From Patiria pectinifera (taxonomy: Eukaryota > Echinodermata > Asteroidea > Valvatida > Asterinidae), in the NCBI GenBank assembly GCA_029964075.1, contig CM057149.1, positions 26,798,197 to 26,862,196 on the forward strand: a stretch of DNA of 64,000 bases. Reading direction: 5' to 3'. The position numbers and the translations under genes are program-made. Shown piece by piece: positions 45,501 through 57,500 of the stretch. Each line of letters begins with the position of its first letter. The stretch's first letter is position 1. The notes under the pieces are model-generated. The model had not been told where the DNA came from, did not search any database, and saw only the letters and a list, made by a program, of their open reading frames with translations.

Positions 45501-48500
45501 GACGGAAACATTTGTCTCATTTACCGATTCGAACTCTTTAGGCTAGTCTTTGTTTTTTTACTACCAAAAAAGAAGCGATATTGGGGATAAAACGAAAAAT
45601 GAAATCCACAAGCCCTACTCTTTTTTTCTTTTTTTTTAAATCGTAACACACGAACTCAAGTTCCAATTCATCTTAACCCAAAATGTGGTGCAAATTTACG
45701 CCAAGCGTGCTTTCTGTAGTCTGTTACTTTATAAAGAGGGAAGTTTTATTCTTTTTTTTACTATATCAATTAATTAATTTCCTTAATTTTAACATTCGAT
45801 TTTTGCATTCAAAGGGCTGCCGGAGTGTTACTGCAGGTTATCATGATATGTCGCAAAGACCAAAACAAATATAAATAACATGATTCATGCAAAGGTATAC
45901 CCTAAGGGGTCACGTTATCTTCAAGAGTAATACCTAAAAAGTTTGAATGTCCACTTCATGCTTCAATTCCAATTTACCGTCACTTATAGCCTAAATTGAT
46001 TCTTTGTGGTGCAGGAGGAAAGGATAAGGTTAGATTACGGTTAGGGGTCAATACGGTTATGACCTTTGTGCACAAGTGTATATGGAAATGTGTCACTAAG
46101 GTGCAGTGTCCCGTAAATATTATAGCTATGTTTGTGGTCGAGTTGTGAAGACACTAGTCGATCTGTGACATTGCCAAGCTTACTTCTCCATCTTGTGTAT
46201 TTGCTCGGCATTGAACGTGAGGGAGGTCTCCTTGCTGTCCCGGCAGAAATTTGAATAGATTTCCAGAAGCGAGAACAACATGACGTCAAAACGGTCCACG
46301 CTGTATTACGGAGAAAATAATTACAACAAACCAGTTTTAACACAACATTTTCTGAACAATTTCTTAAATACAAAACACCGTACATACATCTTTGTGTGTT
46401 TGTTTCGTTGGGAAATTGTCCAAAACAACCAAACCACATCATACAATATTATGACTTTATACAGGTACAGTGATTCCTGTCAATGAACCCTTCCTTATAG
46501 GCTAAGGAGATTTTTTTCGTCATAAGTTATACCTTAGGGAGACACCGGACATTAAGGAGACATTTCAATGTCTCCCTAATGGCACAACTAACGTCGCAAA
46601 TAGGCTAGATCGATGCTCATGGTCCAAAACCTAATTAGGCCAGAATTCGTGGGGGTAGGACAAGGGAAAGTGGGGTTAGGGGTCATTAAGGTTGGGACAA
46701 TTTTGTGCACAACCCTATGGGAATGTCATCCTAAGTTACCATTCCCGTATAATGACAATGAATAAAGTTGTGACTGACGTACTGCCTTCGAGCTCACTTT
46801 TAGTTTTTGAAATGGTGCTTCTTCTTACCATTTGTCCCTTGGATGACAGCAAAGCAGTTTATTCCATTCCTTCGTCAGAACATCTTGATCCACTATTTGA
46901 TGGTGGAGCGACCTCAATGTCGCAGCCGTTTCTTCGAATCGTAACGAGAGCTGAACAGGTAAACAAAAAGTCAAGTCCCATGTAAGGTAACGGGGGCTTG
47001 CCATTATAGTCTACGACTAAAGTTATGCCTTTTTCAAAAAACTTCTTTTATAAAATTAATTAATAGTCCTTATTCTTCACTTCTCCGTCAACATGTTTGT
47101 CTTAAATGATCCGTCTTTCATGATTCTCTTTGTATATCGTAAAAACACAAAACACATTTGAAAACCTCGTAAACGAACCTCGCTCTCTGTGTGAACCACA
47201 CTTTCCACCTTCAGAAAACAGCACTTTGAATTTTGTTTTGCCTTTTATGCTAACAAATCATAACAATATACAATATAACATATTGTATAACAATAAACAA
47301 TACAAGTAAGGATAGACAAGAAACAAGACTTTTCAGAGTGCATTATATGCTTAGAATGCAGAACATTACCTGCCGTATATTCCCAATTTCCAATGCAACC
47401 TCGTTGCCGGAGATTTCAAGGGCGGCTTGCTTTCTGCCAAGCTCGATCTTTTTCCCGTTGGCAATATTTCGGAAAGCGCCCACAAGCGTCTGAGTCGCAT
47501 CGATTCTTGAGCGCATGCTCTGTAGTTCCGACGGCAACGTCTTGTTTTGGCTTTCCAGTTTATTCAAGTAGTATTCTAGGTGCTTCACTTCTTCTTGTAT
47601 TACCAGGCTGTTAGGGGATGGTGAAAAGAAATGGTTATGACGGCAATAGATAAATTGTACATTTTTCCAAAAAAAAAAAACCTTCCGCTTCTCCACAAGA
47701 TCGTAAGCGAAGTATCAAATGTGTTGAAGTAGTGCTAATGTTACCAGATGAAAAACGCTTAATCATAACTTAACGACTATGTTGCAACACTGATTCTGGT
47801 AAAAACAATGTGTGAAATGTGGTAAAAATGTTGCTAAAAAAGTTATGATGAAAGGAGCTTTAAGTTTAAAAGATACCAAAGAAACTCACGTGAAGGCCTT
47901 CACGGCTGCGTTCATTAATTTCTGTATCAGAAGTAGCAGTTCTTGTTTTCGTTTTAGACAAAACACTGCAGCGATGCTTTTCTGAAAGAAACCAATAAAT
48001 ATATCTAACATATATAATAAATATATCTAAATTCCGTAAGTTTACCCCAAATATTATTCTTCTGGGCTTTTCCTTCCACCTCTAAAACTGTAATTTCCTC
48101 TCATTGTCTTCTCTCTACAGTTTTCTTTTAGGCTTCCGAGCTTACGTGCCCAGGGCACTATTTGGGAAATCCTTGGTTTCGGTACCAGAAGTGATAAAAT
48201 AGAAAAGATGTAGAATAACTGTATTGCAAGCACACGATACTGACGCGATATCAAGTTTGGATGCTCTACTAACCTAAATTAATTGAAGAAATTTGAACTT
48301 GAAGAAATCCTGAAATTAAGAAATATCAAACGGCACCCGGATAAACGGCGGCCACTCTGTATTTGAAATCATCGGTGACGTCATATTGACAGGCAACCAA
48401 CAGGAAACATATACATATCTTTTGCCCACATTGAACAGTTCACGTCAACGCTTTTAAATCACTTATGTTTTAATAGATATTCAAAACATGTTTGTTGGAA

Positions 48501-51500
48501 GTTAGCATCCTATAAACAGTTTGCCATTAAGTGATCACCACATCCATTTTTTTGAACTCACCTTTGTCGCAGGTGCATCTGTGTTCAATGAATAGCTAGA
48601 TGGAACATCCGGTACGGTTGCTGTATAAAGAATGAAAAAAAAAACCACCAAAAAATCACGGCTTAAGTTTCATTTAGAGCTAACGGAAAATCCTACCTGG
48701 ATGGCTAGCCATGTCTGTCGTCGTTCCAACAATCAAAGAAAGTAACAAGTTGGGCTGAAATATCGATTTAAAAAGCCTTCCTGTTATTAACGTACCTGAA
48801 AGAATTTAATAACAATAGTTGTCGTTACTTGAGAACTGTATTTGTCTAGAGCGATATCACGTTTTAGTTACTAAAAAAATAGTCTGGCAAATCAATGCGT
48901 CATAAAATGCCTCGAATGATGATGCCCTAAACATCTCAACAATGAGCGGGTGCACATTTTTAGTAAACAATGTAACAGATTTCAAACTATTAATCCAAAA
49001 ATAGCTTCGCATTTGACAATATCGATTCCTTTATATCTGATATTCGTTTCAATATTGACCTATTGACAAAAGTTGTACGAGAGATCTTCGAGCACTGAAC
49101 TACTTATGAGTCAAGTATCTTGATTAAAAAAAAACCCAGATATTGATGGCCTTACGGATGACAGGGGCGACTGGCGAAACAGAGCCACCAAACGTCGATT
49201 TGAAGAGGAAGATGGGATTGGCCGGCGTCGTCTCGGGGAAGTCTCGGCAGGGTACGTTGGATTCTGGGTAAAATACGGCATTTTCGAAGACGTACATCTG
49301 ATGGACAGATTGCAATGACGTCTGTATGGCAACGCTCTCCTGAAACTCAGCAAACCTGCAGAAACATTGAGCGGAAAATCACTATTTTGGATGTCATGTT
49401 TTTAGAGAAACAATGGTACGGTGTTCAGAACATTAGGCTCCTTGCAAATGACCTTATAAACAAATGGCTACTCTATATCGTTATACTTCCAATATCTAAA
49501 GAGGAAATTTATGTAGGTTTTTCTTCGAGAAGTATTGGTGTCACAAATACATTAAAACTATTGCTGCAATATTTCTAATAATGAATATCCTCGGTAGTGT
49601 GTTATGAGATGCAAACACATTTCAATGTTAATGTTAAAGTTCTTTAAAAATATAGTTATATATATTTCATAATTTGTACTGGCTGACGTGGCAGAGGAAA
49701 CGGATCGGAGATGCGAATGAGTTAATGTAGGCCTACATATCCTCAGAGTTGTAAGCGTTCACCTTTCGTATAACCAGGTCGAGTTTCATTGAAAAGCCTA
49801 TTAAGTCGAATCGTGGCGGTATATCTGCCGAATCCGCGAAAGCAGTGCCACAAACTCCGGTTGCTCACAACATCATTTGTAAGTTCCAGCCTGGGTCGAA
49901 TCAGGTGGGCAATCTTAACATTTCGTGATGGAAGATCGAAAAACGTATTGGACACGCTTACACAGTTTGGTCAGAAAACGTCTGGTGGCTCTAAACAACT
50001 ACGAAAGTTATGCAGGGCTGAAGGCCACCGTGATCAACAAGTCCAGCAAATTGTAAATGTGTGCTGTATTGTGATATTGTGCTATAAACCTAGATCACGT
50101 ATACCGAAACGTTTCTGCTGCACGAGGTGTAACCAATCAATGTCTTGCTCTCAGTTTACTTTATTAAAGGACATATTGTTCTTACGAATGTCTTGGATCA
50201 ATGTATATTTTGAGAGGCTGTGACGTCACGGTGTAGAACACATCCAGGACAGTCATATTAACGATGGCCTGACCGGTGTCAAAAAATGTCCTGAAGGACC
50301 ATATTCTGGTCACGTCACTTTCGAGGAGACCAGCCAGCATTTCTTCCAAATGAAAGCGCAGACCTCTGAATAAAAAACAACAACGACGACAAAACAAGGT
50401 AAGTAAACGAGAAAACGTCGTCTATAGGACAAACAACAGAGTCTTGGAAGTAATAACAACTTACCCATCTCTTCCAGTACTCAAAACGAGTGCAGAGAAA
50501 CTGGTCCCCGACCATTTGGTCTGAGGGGGTCTGGTATGTCATTTTTTGGGGGGGGGCGGGGGGGGGGCAAATGTGAGACTTAACATGTCTAATTCGCAGG
50601 TGGCATTGACAGTCATGATTTCAGTCAGTGTGAGATAGGCGAAGCCCACGAAAATGAGGCTGAAGCAAGTCAAAATAACAAGTGAAAGTCAGTCAGTCAG
50701 TCAGTCAGTTACTATCGGGGAGTCAGTCAGTCAGTAAATCAGTCAAATACAAAGGCAGGACTACACTCTGACCCTGACTTGGTGACCAGCAAAAACTATC
50801 ACAATAACCACATGTGGCTGAATCAGGAATATACTCACTGTGACAGTTGAGTCGTCTTGGGTAACTCTCTACTCCACTCGATCGGTGCATTTTCCGAGTT
50901 TCTTTGAACTCCCGAAATAATTCCTGACGCTTTCAGGGTCGTCATGTGGTGCCTACAAAAAAATTAAAATAAATAGAACTCAATAAGTTTTCTTTTTAAA
51001 CACACGTTATTTATAGGACTAATTTTGCGCCGAGGAGATGTACATTTAATGTTGAGTTTTGTCCTAAATCGAAACAATCACATCTTTACTACAAAGCCTG
51101 AGGTCGTGGGTTCGAGTCCCAGCCGAGTAACTAAGCATGTGAGTGTTTTCTCGCGAGCCTTCCGACAAAGATTAGTGGGCTACAGTGCTATAAAATACAT
51201 CGGTTAAGAGCAAAACGCAAGCATTCATTTAAACACACGGTACAAATCAAAATTCCATAATAATGAACAAAATTCCGTGACATGAGTTCTTTAATTGATA
51301 TCCTTCGTTTCTCAAATTATGCCATTCAATGTATTGTAAAAATAACAGAAATTCCAGGAACTATATGATTCTTTTTCTTTCAGTCACTTGCATATTTATA
51401 TTTGTTTGGCTTTTTTGTTTTAGCAAATGACTTACATTGTGGACCGGTTCTTTCTGCCCCCGTATGGTCTGAAGGGGAGCACCCCCGTAGCGGCGTGATA

Positions 51501-54500
51501 AAGCGTTACACCTATGCTCCAAAGGTCTACGGAAGCCGTGAACGGCCTTACAAGAGGTTTTCGAAGAACGGCGCGCTCGTACACATCTGGGTGCTGCAAG
51601 AAACAAAAAAAAAGGGGAATGGGTTGATTATTGGGCATCGCACCAACCTAACATGATGTCGAGCACCTCTTAACTTCTCTCTCACCCTGGTATTGGATCA
51701 TTTACATATCCATATTTTTGTATACCTATGCAACTAGAAATAACCTGGTGCCTGCCTGTGCTGTACCTCAGCGGTTTTTTTTTTCCCGTATGTATCTGGG
51801 GTAAAGACAGAATCAATTCGTCGTGGCTTGAGTTAGGAAAATACGATTTTTTGTTTCAAAGTTTAAATGTCGGCAATCCTATCCAACCAATATGCAGATC
51901 ACATTCATATTAATGCGAGCAAACAGAAAAGGAACTGATTAGTTTTGAGGTGTGGACGTGATCATTAAAATTAACGTGAAAACACGTAAAACACGTTGGA
52001 AATAACAACACCAAATACACGATACAAATCCATTACGTGCTAATTGCGGTATCCAATCTAGCCTTTAGTCAAGTCCCACGCGCTTATCCGGACACGTGAC
52101 GCACCCCGGATGCTGGCACGTAAAAAGACTAGCCCGAGCCGCTCGTGTATTCGCCACTCGACTGGTCTTTTTTCGTGCCAGAATCTGGGGCGCCACGCAT
52201 CCGGGTCATAGACACGCGCGCCTTGACTAAAGGCTTACTACAAGTACTGGATACAAGGGTTGAACATAAAGTATGTTATGGGGACGACGTTGGCGTCGTA
52301 CGCTACCGGATTTCCTCTTGCAACCACCACTTCATTGCCATATAGGATATCCTAACGACACGGATCCTGAGATCCTGGAGCCGGTGTACTATGAAATTTG
52401 GATTATATGAAATACGCACTCATTGGTTGCATGCCTATATGTAAGGATAATAAGGACTGTGGCAGCCATAATGTGAGGGCTAAAAGGTGAAAGAGGACAG
52501 ACTTCATAGAAGTCAAATTTCATATGACACCGGGATATCGCAGATCTGTTGGCTGGTACCGACCGCTTTATTCCACCAAATGCACTGGATCCGGCTAAAT
52601 TGATCTGAGCTCTCATTGGATAGAATTGTGTTCAACCGATGACCTTGGGGCCAACATGTGCATGTGTGCACAGAATGTTCACGGAACACATGGTGTTCAA
52701 ATTGGCGATAGCAGCCAAGAATTGAGTTTTCTTCGCACTATAGGCTTTGACAGCAATGGGCGGTCATCAATTCCCTATGGGTTAACGATTTGAGGGAACC
52801 GGATTTAAAACTGAAATGTGCACCCATTCGTTTTATCACGATTTCTGCATGATCCCGGAAAGCTCTGCCTAATGACTTCCATATGTGTCTGCATGTGTCT
52901 GTGAATTCTCAACATCGGTGAAATAAATCCTCAAACAAAGTTATCTCGGAACAAATTATAACAACAATTCACAAGGAAACAATTAAGAGAGCAATTGACA
53001 AGGAAACAATTAAGGAAGCAAGATAACGCGTATACGTTATTATTTATACGTTATTAGAATGTAGAGAAAATCGGGATAACATATTTAGTAATCAGCAAAG
53101 GGAAGACAGAAATGATTACATAACTCAAAATGCAATATTTGATTATGCTCACCAAATATTCCTCAGTTCCATATATGCTGACAAAGTTCTCGCCCTCTGC
53201 GAGTTCGCGAGCCGCTCCAAAGTCAGCCAGTTTGTACACGGAACAGCCGTCGGGTTCGTAACAGCACATGATGTTCCCCGGCTTGAGGTCACGGTGCACT
53301 ATTCCTTTATCTTGAAGATGTTTCATGCCCTGACCTATGTTAAAATGTAATTGTTTTTTCCCCAAAATGGTTTGTGGTTTATTATTCATGCTGACAATAA
53401 TATATTATTTGATTGAATGGAGTGGGGTTTGAAACCCGTATCATCTCTGAGTGGTCCCCGTTTGCTTTTCCCCCAGATTTGCACATTACTATGCTGCTGG
53501 CTTTGGGCTTTAGGGCTAGTGGCTTTTGACTAGCACCCTAGCTTGAACAAAGACATCTCACAAGCTCGGGAACTGTCAACAATAGCTCAGTCGGTACAGA
53601 GCACCGGTTCAGGAGGTCGTTTCTTTGTTCAACTTTTCAACGCTTACACCATAGTAACAGCGCAACTGAATTTTTTCACAAATCGTGTTAGCAGAAAATC
53701 CTTAGTTACTGTATTGGATGAATTAAATTGATAACCGTTGACACTGAAGCTTTCTGATAGGGGGATTTTTCGCTTGGAAGCTACGCCCATATCACGCCAT
53801 TTCGGCCGACTCAGCAAAACTTCCTCTTTTCAGGTCAATGCACAACGGGCATTGTCATCATTGAGTCGTTCGACAAAAGCCAGGAAACTAAAATTCCCTC
53901 CAAAATACCCTGTATAGCCCGACCTCTCATGCCTTTGTGACAGTCAGTTTTAAAAAGGGTGAAAATCTATTTTAAAAAGATCATCCGACAGCCAGCATTG
54001 TTCAATCATAGATCTCCATGGTCTGATGTTCGCTGATCCAAAATCTCGTGATGATGATCACAATCCCCCACCAACAAAAACAAACAAACAACTAACTGAC
54101 AGGTCATTTCTATTTTGATTGGGATGTTTCAAACAGTGTTCGAGCTCAACAAATCCTGTTTGCTCTCCATCACAACTAAACATCTGATATTTACCCATGA
54201 TAAGCATGATGTTTCAGTTGGTTCGAAATTAGGCCAGTAGAAAAAAAAAACATGTTTAGCGACATGCCTTTTTGAAGAAAAAAAAGAAGGAGGAGGCCCC
54301 CCTTTTTCCCTCCAAAATGGCGCCCGACCGGGCTTTTTTTCAAGATGGCCGCCATTATTCATTTTTTAAATTTTTTTTGGCCACCACCTTGACTCAGGAA
54401 ATGACATACCGTGCAGCTATATATGGGCTAGACGCAACAGACGAAGAGGCCAAAATGATGTCACTGTTTAAACTCTATCATTTTTTGGCTTTTACACAAA

Positions 54501-57500
54501 AAAAGAGGCGGCCTTCAAAAAGGAAGCGGGCGGGGACGCTAAACATGTTTTGATTTTATTTGGCCTTAAACGGAAACCCACAGATGTCTTGTTAGTTGGT
54601 AGTATTAGTGGCAAGAAATGAAAGTCATCATTATCAATATCGAGTCGTGACATCGACAAACCAAAGTTTAGCAAACAAAGTAACGAATCAAAGAATTGTG
54701 ACGACCTGCAGTCGTCCCTTGTTTACGATATCATTTTTATTATAAGTCTTGGCATTAAGCGCCGTGAGCGGCTCCTATACTGCGCATGTATTTTTCTCCG
54801 TGAGTCACTCCCATTTTCCATCGATGGAAAATGAGTGCGTGCGCCTCTTGTGACCGACCACGCTCAACGAAACTTCCAGCCAATCAGGGATAAGGGAAGG
54901 TCGAACAATCCAATCATAATTAAGTGGGCGGGGTTAAGGACAACTGATTGTAAAAGTGAGATAGTTAAAGTATGTGTTGAATTCAATAGAAGGAGAAATG
55001 GCCTGGAATTGAAACATTACAGGCGTGTTGTGTGTACAAGGCCTAGTGTTAGTGATAAATGCTTATTTGCCCCATTAAAAGAAGAGAGATTGGAGTCAGT
55101 ACTGTCGCCACGCTACCCAATGACAGACCCGTGGCGATTCCAAGCTGATAAGACTGCAACTATAATGATAAATGATAAACCGCTCGGACGACAGCAAAGA
55201 TCTTTTACAGAATATACGATCTTCCCTACGACTGATGAGGTCAACTTACTAACGTCCCGGAGAAGGATCTTGAACTCTGACTCGGCCAATCCGAAGGAGT
55301 TCTCAGGTCTGTCCAAGACATTGAAGAGGCTCCCGCCCTCACATAGCTCCATGATTATAACCCGGTCATGGGAACTAGACTGCAAAATCACAACAAAAAA
55401 GATGTTTTGTTTTCATATTAGATACAATCATGTCGATGAAACATATTCGAAAACACTCATGCCTCATATAGCTCGGACATATACAATCGTGTATACAATC
55501 GTGTATATCTGAATTTTGAAAGTTAATAAGACTGCTGCAAAGTGCTTACTGCACTGACTGGATTGGCCTGAAAGATTAATGCGGCCTGACGTTGCGAACT
55601 TAACAAGTTCTTCTTCAGAGGCAAAATGACAGCGGTACAAGAAACAAACATGTAGGGACTCACAAACATGCAGGGTTGCATGTTGTTATAAATTCAACAT
55701 TCTTACTAAGATAAGGACATCATTCAGGTCCTATAACTGAATTGTTGGGAGTGGATTTCTCCCATGTCGCAAGTGGATTTCGTGCATAGTTTCTGCTTTT
55801 TTGTGGCGAGTACGCACTTCGTGAATATCGATGCCTACAATGATTGAACAGCAGAATTTTTAGAGCAGTCTTTATCACAAGTCATATCACAAGTCATATC
55901 AAAAGCAAATCACAAGCAAATCACATGTCAAATCGTGAGTTAGGTTTAGTGTTACACGAAATAGGGAGTACACAATTTAGTCACAGTTTATATATAGCGT
56001 ACCGCTTGTAATTGTGGCTCAATTGACTCATACATGAGAACCTGTAAGGACTTGACTAAACAGAATGATACTTTTATGAACTCACATCCTCCTCGATGGC
56101 CAGCAGTTTTACAATGTTCGGGTGTTTGAGCTTAAGGAGAACATCGAACTCCCTGTGCTGCACGCTACCGGGTCTACGATAACTCACATTGTTGAAAACC
56201 TTTACAGCTACCCTCTCGCCAGATTTCTAGACAAAACAAGAAAACCCAGACAAACGGTTCACATTATTGCTTGGCACTATTATAGGTAATATACAACATT
56301 TTGCAAACACCCAAAATACCAAAATACTATGAAATACCTTACTTGGCTGTATAAGAGAATAATGGGAGCAATCAAGTAAATAGGCCAATAATCAGTGCGC
56401 TGAGCTAATGAATTAAAAGACTCAATTCTTCTATATTACAGAGTTCTGAGAGCCATGGAATTGGGGAATTGAAGAGATATGGCAATGAACCTCTGGCCTG
56501 GATGACTTGGGGTTTCCAATCCTGAGCATTTTGGATGCAAATGGGTCTAAAAGTGGCGCTATTTAGCCATGTTGTGAAGGAATCTGTTTTTTTCAAAATG
56601 GCAACTTTCCAGTTTGGGAAATATCGTTCGTTTTACTAGGGGTGGTCTTCTTTGGGTGAGAATTTCTCCAAAATGTCATCAACCCAACAAAAATTGAAAA
56701 GAAAATGAAAGATGACATATTGATCATCATTTTTCTGTGCTGCCTGAATACCTGTGAGAGTTCTGAGTATTTTAAAAAGGTTTTTGAAGTATGGGGATTT
56801 AAAACTGCATGGTGTCTATGGGAATTTATTTGCTGGGTTGCATCCTAATAGTCTCTAGCATCCTGTGAAATCATGGCACCTGATGTGCTGTCATTTTCAA
56901 GAACAGGTGGAATTTTTGTTTCAATTTCCAACGATGGTCGGACTTTTGTCCAAATACTGCATACCCCTAATTTGCCAAATTTAGTAGTCCAAATTTTGTT
57001 TACAACATCCATGAACGGGTGCCTGACCTGACAAATCCCCGACGTATATCGTTTATATTTTGATTTATTTTTTCATTTGCGAATAAAAGCGACAATGCCA
57101 GTACACGTTTCAAGGATTTGGAGGGACAAATTGGAAGCTTTCCCCGCGCTAATTTTGTCCTTCACTCCGAATAATAGATTTATTTTTACAATGCTATTTT
57201 TTTCTAGGAATAAAAAGGTATTCACTTTTGAATGCAACATCCAAAAAAAAACCAACCCGTCAATGTTTAAAGAAATAATTACTTTACAAATTGCAAATTC
57301 TTTCGGCCCGGTAGTATAATTCACGCATAATCTTCTGTGCGTTATAGGATGCAGATTTTGACAAACTCCCAACACAATACGAATATACAGGACGGGACAA
57401 ATGTCGCGCTCCTTCCCCTCTTGGTAGAGTTGTTGTAGAATCATCACAAGTCGGATCCCAAGTCAATTCAAAAGTCCAGGAAAAAGTTGGAGAACGAGGA

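Noticed and set aside
49743..50223. Overlapping open frames between TBK1 exons 7 and 8 as an extra exon
   Set aside because: Exon 7 joins exon 8 directly in phase, and the ubiquitin-like domain is complete without it. Neither frame resembles TBK1.
54835..55512. 225-codon plus-strand open frame, the longest in the window
   Set aside because: It runs antisense to TBK1 exon 3 and into intron; its sequence matches no family, while the minus strand gives clear kinase motifs.
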